NCBI RefSeq assembly: GCF_027943255.1
Contig: NC_072896.1
Span: 42,124,501 to 42,188,500 of the forward strand
Length of the DNA stretch: 64,000 nucleotides
Source: Anastrepha obliqua
Lineage: Eukaryota > Arthropoda > Insecta > Diptera > Tephritidae
Direction of reading: 5' to 3'
Part shown: positions 43,060-54,191 of the stretch, piece by piece
Position numbering within the stretch: position 1 is the stretch's first letter
How the letters are laid out: each line of letters opens with the position of its first letter
Notes under the pieces: model-generated
Databases searched by the model: none
What the model was told of the DNA's origin: nothing
The model's input: only the letters and a program-made list of their open reading frames with translations
Position numbers and translations under genes: made by a program

Positions 43060-44278
43060 AAATGGAAAGACTTGTGAAGCCAGCAACAAATTGTAGTTCT
43101 ACATTTGTTTATACATACAACTACATAGATGATATTAAAAAATGATATCATTCAATGAGAATATCAACGGCATTGACCGAATGCGCTTTGACCCTGAATG
43201 CACCCCTTGAGCCGTATTGCACCCAGATACAATATTTATTTTTGTTTTATAAAGATTTGTGCAATAATAAATTTTTTAACAAATAATTACTTAGCAACAA
43301 AAGCATTCGGCTGTCAGAAGCAATAAAAGTTCTGTAAACTTATAAAAATTTAAAATGGCATGCGAATTATTACACACGCGACTGCAAAAATTATATAGGA
43401 AAAATTGCATATGCACAGGAAGCTATAGATTTTATATGGTAATGCTGCTTACTCAACTTCTAATTTTCTCAAACTCAAATTATCGTATGTCGCACCAACT
43501 GGGCAAACATTCTGACACTCAGCTGCTCGACTCGAACAGAGTGGAAAAACGGGAGGCCTTGCAGTAAGGACGGTTGCGCCTTCCAAATTCGCTGTGTGGT
43601 AAGAGTCATGAATAAAGAAGCAAAAGGAAGGGGAATTACTTGTTTTTGAAGAGGAAGAGTAGGCGAAAGCAATGGAAACAACCAAACACAAGAAATTATA
43701 CGCATACACACACACACACCTCCTTGCCACCGCGTCTTCCGCATACAAACTGCATTTGGAGGCTTTATATTAATTGTGCATTCAACAATCCAACACACGG
43801 CACTTCGTTTGCATTAGTTTGTTTAGTTTAAATCTCACAAATCACATTAATACCAAGCCATTCGATGAATTTTCACAAACATGTAATTTATCCTCCTGTT
43901 CGTTTGTTTTGTATTGGAAAGGGAACTGACGTCAGACTTATCAAAATTTCGAAAAATAAAGTAACTATTTTGGCTACCTCACATACAAAATAGTTTTGGT
44001 TCGAGATTGTGACTCTATGCTATTACTTACTCAATGGTTAAAGGGGGCATAAATTATAGACCAAATAAGAACTAAATTCAAGTTGTTTAGGATGCAAGAA
44101 AAATGTTCATTAGAAAGAAAATTTGTTAGCTCCAACACCTCCACGGGCAACATCTAACACACAATATAAAAATTATATAAGTAGATACAAAGTATAAACA
44201 GAACATAAAATATAAAAATATATCAAAATATGACCATTCAAAAATAAATTAAAATTTAAGGAATTGTAATTGAACAAA
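43060..44278. other. Intergenic
   Basis: A CA microsatellite lies near 43705-43720. A 70-codon frame at 43355-43567 has an ATG but no other support. Nothing else recognised. Confidence 0.35.
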
Positions 44279-44281
44279 GTA

Positions 44282-45427
44282 TTAGGTACGCAACTAAGTT
44301 CTCCCTTTTTTTTATGCAAATACAACTTTATTCTGAAAAAAGTGAATCAATGAAAGTATTGCCCATCGCTACTACTTTTTTCCCCATCTTTCTGGTAGAT
44401 CTCGTAAAACTCTTCATCTTTTGAGGCTATCCACGAATCAAGCCATTTTTTGATGTCTTCATAAGAATGAAACTACTGGTCAGCTAGACCATGTGCCATC
44501 GATCGGAACAGATGATAATCGAACGGCGCAATATCTGGAAAATATGGCGGATGGGGTAGGATTTCCCATTTCAGTGTTTCCAGGTAGGTTTCAACGCATT
44601 TGGTAACGTGAGGCCGAGCGTTGTCATGCTGTAGAATGAAGTGATGGTTTCGCTTGGTTTTAACAGTTCATAATAAATAACACCAACTTGGAAGGTACAT
44701 AGCATAACCTTCGCAGCGTGAATATTTGGCCGAGGCGACGACGTAGAAGCATGACCGGGCAGTCCTCATGACTTTCTTTGCTGTAATGAATCCATTTTTC
44801 ATCACCCGTCACGATGCGATGAAGAAAACTCTTCCTTTTTTGCAGCTGGAGCAGTTGTTCACAGGCGAAAAAACGACGTTCAACATCCCTTAGTTTTAAC
44901 TCATAAGGAACCCAAGTCCCCTGTTTCTGAATCATTCCCAAAACATGCGATCGCTTGGAAATGGATTGGGGGGTAACTCCTAATACTGAAGCAAGCTCTT
45001 CTTGCGTTTGACACGGATCCTCATTGAGCAATGCCTCCAATTCAGCGTCTTCGAAGGTTTTTGGCCTTCCTTCACGCGGACGGTAGTCAACGTTAAAATC
45101 ACCGTCTTTGAAGCGACGGAACAAATCTCGGCGTGTTGTCTCACTTAAAGCAGCATCTCCATAAACTTTTGGTAGCTCTCGAATTTTCGAATGCAAGAGA
45201 AAAAACAACACTTCCCGCAAATGACGATTATTCGACACAAAATCAGACATTTTCACGAAACCAAAAGTATATGATACCAAAACAAAATCACTAATGTGTC
45301 GCAGCAGTTTCTTTACCATACCTATGTCTAAGCTTGGTTTATGATGTTTAGGTTATGTTAGAATCGACTAGCACACACTGCTGGCGGCATCTATTGACAA
45401 ACAGCGGGAACTTAGTTGCGCACCTAA
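44282..45427 (-). mobile_element. Near full-length DD34D mariner, minus strand
   Basis: 1146 bases between TA duplications (44280-44281, 45428-45429). The inverted ends share TTAGGT(A/G)CGCAACTAAG. On the minus strand the transposase starts MSDFVSNNRHLREVL (ATG at 45250). It runs open through RRDLFRRFKDGDFNVDYRPR, EGRPKTFEDAELEALL, EELASVLGVTPQSISKR and GTWVPYELKLRDVERRFF to VTGDEKWIHY. A frameshift follows, then GVIYYELLKPSETIT. A deletion joins this to the second-Asp block LQHDNARPHVTK, and the sequence ends ILPHPPYFPDIAPFDYHLF and DSWIASKDEEF. This is the mauritiana-like branch. The 5' half is unusually well preserved (over 150 open codons), suggesting a recent insertion. Confidence 0.9.
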
Positions 45428-45736
45428 TAATTAATAAATCCCTCCTTACAATGCTAATAATAGCTTCACATATAACTAGATTATCAACTTTTTCGAGCTT
45501 AACTCTCTCTAAATTAATTGAAAAGCGATATTTCTTATAAAAAGTTTCTCTCCCGAAACCCGAGAAATTTTTTTCAGTACTACCCTGTGTTTCCTGTGTT
45601 ATCGGTAATTATTATTAGGAGAAACGTCAAAGTAAAAACTAAATAAAATGGGTGCCGACAAATTAAAGAAGTTCGTAGACATAAGGTCTGTTCTAGTAAA
45701 AATTATCTATTAACTTGCCAGTAACTTAATTTGCCG

Positions 45737-45740
<4 letters not shown>

Positions 45741-45793
<53 letters not shown>
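45741..45793. repeat. (CT)26 microsatellite
   Basis: An uninterrupted CT run of 53 bases followed by AGAGAGA. Likely polymorphic. Confidence 0.95.
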
Positions 45794-45795
<2 letters not shown>

Positions 45796-45904
45796 AGAGA
45801 CTATGAAAAATAGGTACATGAAAGCAAAACCAGTAACAATTTGCAAGTTTTACGAATAGCTGCTTAAATTGTTGGCAGGAAAAATCACAAATTCACTTGA
45901 GCTA

Positions 45905-46130
45905 CCTTTGATTGGTTGCTTGGCTAGAGGGGTGATTCATCCAGACTCCAACTAGCGCTAACGCACAATTTTGTTGCCATATCTTCGTTACCAACTTGTT
46001 AAACGGTTAATCACAGCATAACTATATCCAGAGTGTGCGGTTTATGAACCTTATTAGGTTATTTACGTCTAAGTCAGACATTTATTCGAGACTCTCGAAC
46101 AGTGGTTTGCCCAGGGTCCACAATCTGTGA
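45905..46130 (-). mobile_element. LINE-B 3' terminal fragment
   Basis: Minus strand: GGGCAAACCACTGTTCGAG, GTCTCGAATAAATGTC, TGACTTAGACG, AACCTAATAAGG, TTGTGCGTTAGCGC..., AACCAATC tail. It matches the LINE-B end at 61533-62345 and 39785-40440. Confidence 0.65.
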
Positions 46131-47345
46131 GCTATCTCATATTAAATTAAAAAAAATAAATAAAACAAAGAAAATGCAAAATAACAAACTTCGAATCACA
46201 TGATTTCATTTTGTCCACAATAATTGGTGCCATTTCATCATCACTGACAGATTAAGAACATTCCATTAGCATTTGCAATTCGCAAATTTGTTTATTTTTA
46301 CTTTGCGATCAGCTGTTGTTCTCACTTGCAAATTCTTACAAGTAAAAATGTATACAGTAAGAACTTGCAACTTCCCCTCAAAACGAAATGTCATTTTGAT
46401 CTCTCATTTTCCACTAGGTCACAAAAGGTGATAATTTATAACGATTCTTACAAACTATTTGCTTCATGAACAGGCCTATAATTCTAATAAAATGTTTGTT
46501 ACGCATTCGTATTACAAAAACTGCGTGCGTCCCTAGGCGCTTTGGCCTGTTATGGCTTATTATAAAATGTATTATCTAGAAAAAGACGCAGGCTTATTGG
46601 CCCTAGATGCCCTATACTCCAATAGGAGTTGAAGGAAAGAAATTTAGAAAGAAATCAAATAATAATAATTTGCTGCCATAATTTTTTGCAGCCTCAGTAG
46701 ACGTCGTTCACGGATTAGTAGCAATTTGGTAGCAAATTGCACAATTAAAATAACTATTGCTTCTTTTAACTAAGCCTTTTCTTCATTTCGTTTATAATAA
46801 TCAAACAAACCAAAACCACTAAAATATACCAAAAACCAAATTCCAAAACAGTCTTGAAAGGCTGATTGTCAATTTTGCAGCTAATCTGCTGTATGTGAAC
46901 GGGTAGATTAAATTTGTGGATTTATTGCTAATCGCTGCATATGCGAACATACTTCAACTCATGAGATGCACTAATAAAAATGTAAAGGGAATTTTTAAGG
47001 CAAAACTGGCCGATGTGTAATTATAACAATTACAGTTGTAGAGGTAATAAACACCGATGTTTGCACAAATTGCTGATTACAAATAGCTAATTATAACAAA
47101 ATGCCGTAATAACTAGAGAATTTACCGATGTGCATATGTACATATGTATATATGAATACACAAGTACATATGTACGAGCATTTAAAAGTACACTTTGACT
47201 TCCGGCTAGAAATGTTAGGGTGGGCTCAGAATCATCAAAACATATAATATTTCCCTCCTTTTTTCATAAAATCAGTAATCTAGGGGATTATGACTTTTCA
47301 AAAACTACTTTCACCTGGTAAGAACTAATTTTTAACTAAATTAAC
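46131..47345. other. Intergenic
   Basis: A+T-rich, with an ACATATGTATATATG patch near 47130-47175. No gene or transposon recognised. Confidence 0.4.
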
Positions 47346-47347
47346 TA

Positions 47348-47836
47348 GAGAGTTTTCCAATAACAGGTGTTATGAATGAATGGATTGCGCAATCGAGAGA
47401 TGATTAACGATTTTTTATGGCCGGAATTGGATGATATTGATCTGAACAACGTTCATTTTCAACAAGACGGCGCTACGTGCCACACAAGCAACGACACCAT
47501 TGATCTTTTACGGGAAACGTTTCCGAACCGTGTATTGGCCACCGAGATCTTGTGATTTAGCACCTTGTGACTTTTTTCTTCGGGGCCACCTGAAAAAAAG
47601 GTCTACGCCAACAGCCCAGGGTCGATTCAAGACCTCAAAGATGGAATTCGTGAGGCTATCGAGGACATAGGGCAGCCACTTTGCAATTCGGTTATGGAAA
47701 ATTTCATGAAAAGGATATTGTCCTGTAAGCGTGGTCGTGGTGGTCATTTTCCTGATGTTATTTTCCACTATTAACGGCATACCTTCCTCTTTATAATGAA
47801 ATAAACATCCGGTCATTTATATTAAAAATAGCATTC
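47348..47836 (+). mobile_element. rosa-type mariner copy A4, same deletion as A1
   Basis: The left repeat GAGAGTTTTCCAATAACAGG (after TA at 47346-47347) is followed at once by codons for ...NEWIAQSRDD / LRNREMIND, as in copy A1. It continues with WPELDDIDLNNVHFQQDGAT, CHTSNDTIDLLRETFPNR, a frameshifted FFLRGHLKKKVYANSPGS, IQDLKDGIREAIEDIG and MKRILSCKRGRGGHFPDV to IFHY-stop. The 3' 200 bases are almost identical to A1 (1129-1290). The right inverted repeat is lost. Confidence 0.85.
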
Positions 47837-47913
47837 TAGAGGTGAACGTGTAATAGTATTATTTTTAATTTAATCTGATTTTCGAAATTTCAAATTTAGT
47901 TTAAAATCCCATA

Positions 47914-48186
47914 ATATCGTCCCCTTAGTATAACAATAGCCTATGTGCTTATAGGCTATTATTTTTTTATTGAATTTTTGAATTCTCCATCGTCGATTTT
48001 ATATGTGGTCAAAATTTTATCAAATTCTAGTTCCACAAAGTGGGTCAAAACGTCAGTCAAAAAATAATAAATATTTACAGACATAACGAGATTTGAGTGA
48101 GAGCTACTTTCAACAAAAAGTTTGAAATTCATTTTCTCAAAACATCAAAAAATGTATAGGCTATTTTAATACTAAGGGGACGATAT
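47914..48186. mobile_element. 273-bp MITE with 31-bp inverted ends
   Basis: Left end ATATCGTCCCCTTAGTAT (47914) and right end its inverse (to 48186). 29 of 31 positions pair, including an inner ATAGCCTAT. Immediately inside the left end the inner 10 bases are repeated inverted (AATAGCCTAT, loop GTGCTT, ATAGGCTATT), giving a perfect subterminal hairpin. There is no coding capacity. The family is unknown and does not share ends with any mariner seen here. Confidence 0.85.
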
Positions 48187-48189
48187 GTA

Positions 48190-48860
48190 GGTGTACATTC
48201 CAGCAGAATAACTTCAAAAGTTACGGATAAAACTTAGTCCTATTTTTTTCAGTAGCTGGATAACACTTGCCTGAGTCGCCGTAAGAAATTTGTGCTTGTT
48301 AGCTCATTGAGTGGGCTCTTTTTGATCTGCGTATCTCCATCCACAAGTATAAACAGAACCAAATCTGTTAAAATTTTTCGTATTGCATATGAGAATAGAA
48401 AAGGAAAAATTCGACACTTAATCGTAAATATTCGTAGTTCAACTTTAGAACGGAATTTTGAAACTGCAAATTAATTAAATTTCAAAAAAATCGTATTTGT
48501 ACTTTATTTAGAGTCTATTCCAAGGCGCATTCATTAAAGGTGGCAGCACTAGACCAACAACAATGTATTGTATGTTTGAATGTCAAAGCAAAGTAATGGC
48601 AACAAAGAATGAATTCGCAATGTTTCATTCTGAGCTGACAGCCACATGGACACGGCGAAAGAAACAAAACAAATCAGCTGATTTACCGTTGTCACCTTTA
48701 ATAGAGTCGCCTTGGTCTACTCTATTTATTCACATAAAAAACTTATATTTACATTCAGCATTTTTATACTGGAATATGAATATAAAAGTGAACAAAATTA
48801 TAGAATTCATGTCCAAACGCATAATCGTACAAAATTGTATATCTTTGAAATATTTTACGA
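48190..48860. other. Intergenic
   Basis: No supported gene. The long plus-strand frame starting at 48563 continues into antisense of the Tc1 relic and is not considered real. Confidence 0.4.
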
Positions 48861-48864
48861 AACT

Positions 48865-49560
48865 CCCTAAGCACTATTTAGTTACCAATCCTTCGTCTCT
48901 TAAAACTATCGGCATGGATTCCACCAAGTTTTTACAAATGTCTGGCAAAATCTTGTACCATTCAAGTTCCGAGCTTCCTTCCTTTTTGAAAAACTTTATT
49001 TTTAGTTTTCTGGAGAATTCCTCCCAAACATGCGCGATTATATCGAAATCAGGCTATTGAGAAAATGTTTGGAGGAGTGCTTCGGGTCATTATCCTGCTA
49101 GAAAGCAAAACTGTGCAATACCATATACACAACCGTTCGTTACTTTGCCTAACATTAGCTTTAGGAAGGCGCAGGTATTGAAATTTATTTATATTTCCGA
49201 CACATTAAACACACCCCAGAACCCAGTAATCTTTTTATTCTTTGGCTCAAATTCAGTAGTGGACTTTCCGCATACATAACACTTTCCATTGTAACCATTT
49301 TGTTTTTTTTTTTTCTTAAATATTTATTAAATTCTACGGCGGGCATAAAGGAATTTTTTTAACTTCGTTTAAATCATCAGTTCTTCGCGATCGTTAAGTT
49401 TCTTCTCTTGGTCTAGACGGCTTTTATTTACAATCAAAGAGTCTCTTTTGTATCTTCTCATTATGCATTGCACTGTAGAATGAGTTCTGGTCTTTAAACT
49501 GCCGATTTCCCTAAAAAACAGTTTGAGAAAAGAAAACGAAAATTTGACAGCTCAGGCGTA
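48865..49560 (-). mobile_element. Tc1-like relic T2, catalytic Glu lost
   Basis: From right to left the minus strand shows a helix-turn-helix remnant (LKTRTHSTVQCIMRRYKRDS, about 49500-49440), an ITGFWGVFNVSE region, and QFCFLAG-like decay. The C-terminal block PDFDIIAHVWEEFSRK (about 49050-49000) and DICKNLVESMP follow. The Tc1 catalytic Glu of the usual IIEHVWEEL motif is Ala here (GCG). Many frameshifts. Confidence 0.7.
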
Positions 49561-49599
49561 GGGCGGAATGAATACGACATTATGGCGGGAGAAGAAAAC

Positions 49600-50225
49600 A
49601 CCATTATTTTTGACATCGACCTATCGGCTGACGAAGTTCGCGCAGCGCATCTCGTAGTGTTAGGCGAAGATTAATTGTAAAAAAGAAGAATTGTATCAAA
49701 GATCTTCGCGAAAGGTGAAGACGCTGACTTCTAGACATAGGAGTAAACGTACAAATGTTGTTGGCAAATACCCAGGTTAAGAGGTTCGTATTTGCCATTA
49801 TTCCATGCGCTTGGCTGGACAAGGGCGAAATAAATTTAGTTGGAAAAGATGGAAATCCCTTTGAAAGGTGTCCAAAAAAAATACCGTTGATATCACTTGA
49901 TATAAAAAATTGACGTTGATATCACTAAGAAATGTAAACATGGTGGTGGTAGTATTATGGTTTGGGGATGATTCTCCTGGTATGATATGGGCAAGCATCT
50001 TTACGTTCAAATACTTTAGAAGGTTAAATGCTACCCTTTTCTGCCTTTGGGAAATGCCTTTAAAATGGCAGTACCAGCTGGATAACGACCGAAATCATAC
50101 ATATCTCCATCAGCTTTGACAAAACAATGGTTTTTGGGCAATAGAGTCGAACTAATGCATTATGTAATGTATAATGCACAATCTCCAAAACATTCGCCAT
50201 GTAAAGATGAAAAGTAAATTACTAC
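49600..50225 (+). mobile_element. Tc1-like relic T3, divergent from T2
   Basis: Plus-strand Tc1 remnant. A decayed N-terminus leads to NVNMVV / KHGGGSIMVWG-stop-FS (about 49935-49980), the classic Tc1 core entry. KWQYQLDNDRNHTYL then contains the second catalytic Asp (about 50085). The Glu block is missing. T2 and T3 lie head to head about 40 bases apart. Confidence 0.7.
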
Positions 50226-50832
50226 AATAGGTCCTAAGCTGCCTTGTTTGATACTAGTGGATTTCCCTACAGGGTACATCAGCTGGGCACACTACTACAA
50301 AACATATACATATGTACACATATATGTATATGCCATATTATCATACATAAGCACACACATACATAGGTATAAACTATGTGATACTTATTACAAGAACATT
50401 CAAATTCACTACCATTTCAATTAAATTTTGTGGTATTGATATTTATGCACCAATCATTTTGTGGCATGCAACAAAAATCAAATATTCGTAGAAACCGACA
50501 TACAAATGTACATTCATATGTATGTATGTATATATGTATGTATGTATGTATGTAGGTACGTATATACATAACATTCAAAAGAGGATTTAACAATACGTCG
50601 CACAGTGTGGCGTTTCAATATATATTGCCGCCAGAAATGGAATGAACCATCGCAAAGCAATGAAATTTTGAGTAGTTAATAAGTAATAAAATATATAGAA
50701 ATACTAAAAAAATTTACTAAATACGTTTACCGACTTTCCGTATATGCGAGAAATTAAATTGTTTTCCACTTTAATCATATTTGAGATACCATAATACAAA
50801 AAAATCTAAATTTTCATCGCATATATAAATTA
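50226..50832. repeat. ACATATGTATG simple-sequence zone
   Basis: Dense CATATG/GTATGTATG repeats, longest at 50516-50575. No gene. Confidence 0.7.
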
Positions 50833-51427
50833 AGGGGGCTTTTTGGGCTGTTTGAGAACTATCGCTATCGATAACTATGATTTAATAGCTGAGAATGGCA
50901 AACTGTGTTGACCTTTCTGTTCAGCAAGGATTGGCAAGTCATCATGAATCGTTTAACGTCAGCACAATGCTTCCAAATTGTGTAAATTTGTAAAAAATTG
51001 TGTAAAAATCTATCTGCTCGCGAAGTTCATATAGCGAAGTGTTGAAGAAAACGCCGAAATATACTGTCGTTCTAAACCTGTTGGCCTTTGTCCTTCGACT
51101 ACGTGGACCATTTTAAGTAAGGATCTTGGCTTATATACCTATGAAATACAGCTCGTGCAAAATTTGAAGTCAAATGACCATCCTTTGAGTCGAATTTTAG
51201 CTGAATGGGCCCATTTAAATTTATTATTCAGATTTATTGGAAAAAGTAGTCAAAAATTGGACTGATCGAATGAACCATATAACTTTTAGCCGCGGCGGAT
51301 ATACATATGGCGGATATCATATTCAAAAAAGAAATGCCATGCAATTATCAGCAAGATTAAAATAAAAAAAGGTTTATTGCAACAATATTTCTGTTGTATT
51401 ATCATTTTAAGCTCTTAAAAACCTCCT
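50833..51427 (+). mobile_element. MLE-B copy 2, core-deleted mariner-like element
   Basis: The leader has TATCGATA (50866-50873) and AATGGCAAACTGTGTTGAC. The transposase ATG is near 50945 (MNRLTSAQCFQIV). Decayed linker codons follow, then STMWTILSKDLGLYTYEIQL, LKSNDHPLSRILAEWAHLN. A jump leads to LEKVVKNWTDRMNHITFSRG-like codons. The DDE core is absent. Ends are weak inverted repeats (GGGGGCTTTTTGGGCTG against AGGAGGTTTTTAAGAGC). Of the three copies it retains the most linker sequence. Confidence 0.75.
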
Positions 51428-52011
51428 CTGACGAAAGGTCGTTAAAATTAATATTCGAAAAATCAGTTTCTGATAAAATGTATATCTTGTCTGTTAAAAT
51501 TTACTCTTCATGTATTATTACAAAGAGGTTAATGTCATTGTAATGTTTTTCCTATTTGGATCGGAAGACATGGTTAAGTGTAAAAATATGTCTTCATTGC
51601 ATGCTTTTCGTGAAATTTTTGTTGTGTTTTTTTATACTCCTTTCGCCATGCTTCTAAAGGATTTTCGAAAAGGCTTCGAATGGAAAGTCTAAATATTTTA
51701 CAATTTTGCACCCATGGACTTCTTCATTGAAAATTGTTGTTGGAATATAATAAGAGGAGTAGTTACATACAAGTTTTTTTAATAAAAAAATCTATATAAA
51801 TGTTTTTTTTTTTGTTGTAAAAATGTGTAATTAAAATTACATCAACGAAATAGAGCAAGAAAATACCTTTCATTTCATATATGTATCTATGTACGTACCA
51901 TAATATGTTACATAAGTTACAACCGTTTGCTCTCTTGCTACTCGTGGGCCTTCATACAACAAAAGTTAGCTCTTTTCAACACACCTTCCGTTACAAAATA
52001 CACTACGAATT
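51428..52011. other. Intergenic
   Basis: A+T-rich, nothing recognised. Confidence 0.4.
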
Positions 52012-52025
52012 GAAGGCTAGCACTT

Positions 52026-52582
52026 CTTCTTCTTGATTGGCGCGATAACCGCTTACGCGATTTTGGCCGAGTTCAAAAAAGTGCGCCAGTCGTTTCTTTC
52101 TCGTGCTAACCGGCGCTTGTTAGGCACACCAAGTGAAACCAATTCCTTCTCCATCTGAACTTTTCAAGGTAGATAAGCCTGTCCTCTTCCTCTGCCACTA
52201 TCACCGGGTACCGCATCGAATACTTTGTGAGCAGAAAACTCGCCGTCGCTAACGTGCAAAGGTCCAAAAATCACTGATTGCGATTCACTTGGAAGTGGTC
52301 AGAACACATCTTCTGCATATGGTCCAATTAGTTCACAACTGCCGTGCTTCGCCCAAGTATCATCTGAGTAGTTCCCGAACATCTGTTTAAGTGAGAGCTA
52401 ATGTAAGAAGACGAAGCAACTCAGAATATCTCTCCATCTGGTATCACTAGGGATCAAAAGGTCTATGCGTGGCGTAATGCCAATCAGGCTAACCTAACTT
52501 AACTCAGAATATCTGGTTGTGCGCTGTGTTTGGGGCCCGCCACGTAAAAATACCTCCCCAATGAAAATGAAAACTAAGCCTC
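52026..52582 (-). mobile_element. LINE-A copy 2, ends fixed by 14-bp target duplication
   Basis: A minus-strand element flanked by GAAGGCTAGCACTT (52012-52025 and 52583-52596), a perfect 14-base target duplication. The 3' end (left) reads CTCGGCCAAA, 17 bases, CGCGCCAATCAAG(AAG)n. Coding remains include NWRARK / RWRTFL-like codons of the C-terminus. A deletion joins the GTACCGCATCGAATAC and CGTGCAAAGGTCC blocks, which are about 130 bases apart in the 59-kb copy. The right portion is probably the element's 5' region. It is interrupted by the LINE-C insertion at 52432-52500. Confidence 0.8.
52432..52500 (+). mobile_element. 69-bp LINE-C insertion nested in LINE-A
   Basis: Flanked by AACTCAGAATATCT (52418-52431 and 52501-52514), a perfect 14-base target duplication. 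The insert reads CTCCATCTGGTATCACTAGG, GATCAAAAGGTCTATGCG, TGGCGTAATGCC and ends in AACCTAACTT. It is an extremely 5'-truncated LINE end, the same family as 35028-35115. Confidence 0.85.
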
Positions 52583-52705
52583 GAAGGCTAGCACTTACTG
52601 GCACGAAAAGAATTATATTTTTTGAATATGCATACTAAGTCTTAACTAGAATAAGTAATTATGTGCTGGAAAAAGATGACAATACTTTGTAGTCATTTAT
52701 GAAAG

Positions 52706-52930
52706 CGGCCGGCGGAAGTGCATTGGTTCGAAACTCCGGACACGAAACACCAACTGACAGCAAAAGTTTTTTCTAATAGGGAACGCTCCTCGACAGACTG
52801 GAAAACTTCTGAGTCTATTTCATAAATGAAAAGATAAGGACCTTAAAAACAATTCGCCGTTCGAAGGCCTCTGTTTGTAGAAAAACATAAAGTGGCACCC
52901 ACAAATTGGGGAGCAGCTCGGTCAAACCTT
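52706..52930 (+). mobile_element. SINE copy l with shortened head
   Basis: GCGGCCGGCGGAAGTGCATT runs straight into the B box GGTTCGAAACTCC, so the A-box region is deleted. The diverged body has AGTTTTTTCTAATAGGGAAC, TGAGTCTATTTC, TTCGCCGTTCGAAGGCC and GCAGCTCGGTCAAACC, then T-rich sequence. An old copy. Confidence 0.75.
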
Positions 52931-52934
52931 TTTT

Positions 52935-54055
52935 TTTATCGTTTTTTAAAACGTAACAGTTATTGATCAAAATTAAAAAAAAAGTATTACTGTCATTAAA
53001 GGAAAGTCCCATAATTGTCATTCGTCATAAACGAATTTTTAGTACATTTCTATAAAAAAATTTGGTTTTCAAACAAATAAAAATGTTTGCTGATATCGCC
53101 GTAGTTAAAATGCGGCACGGCTGTAGTGAATTGGAAATAAATCAATAGCATCTTTTTTGAGGAAAAGCTCTGTGATGTTTATTAATTGAAGTAATTTCTA
53201 CCAGTCTGATTTCCAATTTTGTTGGATTGATTAACTTTAGTCATTCCATTATTGGCCGCCATTTAACACTGTGCATTTGTATGTAAAATATTATATATGT
53301 ATGGGTATACATACGTATGCCCACGTAATGCCATACAATATTGCTGGTTATATTGCTTCTACAGCTGCTGCTACTGATGCTGTCGCATGGAGACATCTGT
53401 GGCAGACACATGAGCGTTTTGGGTGAAACCGCTTCGCACAACCAAAACCGCTTGCATCAATGTGTTGCAACAAAACCAGGAATAGCAAATAGCAATAAAA
53501 CTGTGACCATGAAGATTAAAAAGAGAAAAGCAAACAAAATAAAACTAAAATAAAAAGACAATTTTATTTACATTATCAGAGAAATTTTTGCGATCAGGAA
53601 TAGAACTGAATTAGAAAATTTTAAACAGTAGAACGAAGCCTAAAAAAGAACAGTAGAAGAAAGAGAGGCCACATAAAACACAAGTTGACAAAGTACTATA
53701 TTTTTATATCGCACAAAGTCATAAGATCCCTTCTTGATTTAGAGTTGTTTTAACGACAAAATCTGTAGTCTGTCAGCCGGCAACATACCCCTGCTAAATG
53801 CAATGCAACTTTTGTGCTTGAACAGCATTGGGAAATATTACAAAATTATTGTGAATTTATATCATATTTATTGATAAGAAATATTGGCCGAAATGAAGCA
53901 TTCTGCTTAACCCGCCGTACGTCACGTTAATATTGCATCTTCTTCTACGAATTAACTTGCGGGCCAGCCTATAGCTTCACATGATGCCATGCTTAACATA
54001 TTCTGTGTGGTTTCACTCAGTTATTGCATTCCTATTTTAAAATAAAGTCGTTTTA
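52935..54055. other. Intergenic
   Basis: No gene supported. A Leu-rich 70-codon frame at 53341-53553 has no ATG near its start. Confidence 0.4.
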
Positions 54056-54059
54056 AACT

Positions 54060-54191
54060 TCATAGGGTATTTTTTCGTCCCACGCGACTATTTGTTTGCA
54101 AACAAGAAGCTCGCAATTTGCGTTGGTTAGAAGAAGAATACGATGATGCGGCAATGATACAAAGAATGATAAACAATTGAAGGTATTTCAT
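54060..54191 (-). CDS. Candidate secreted 43-residue peptide
   Basis: ATG at 54191 (context AAAATTATGAAA) encodes a textbook signal peptide, MKYLQLFIILCIIAASSYS. A short basic mature part follows: SSNQRKLRASCLQTNSRVG then RKNTL-stop. G-R-K after V could be an amidation/dibasic processing site, as in neuropeptide precursors. A TATA-like CATAAAT at about 54245-54251 and an initiator-like CCAGTTTC about 35 bases downstream give a compact promoter with a short leader, as in fly immune-peptide genes. A possible TTTATTTTAA poly(A) region follows the stop. There is a single Cys and no homologue recognised. It may also be a truncated gene. Confidence 0.33.
   Translation of the reverse strand: MKYLQLFIILCIIAASSYSSSNQRKLRASCLQTNSRVGRKNTL

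Noticed and set aside
48563..49060. 165-codon plus-strand frame
   Set aside because: Its second half is antisense to the C-terminal block of a Tc1-like transposase, so it is a shadow.
50516..50575. GTATGTATG arrays as telomeric or CRISPR-like repeats
   Set aside because: They are short imperfect microsatellites spread across the whole window, without unique spacers or telomere units.
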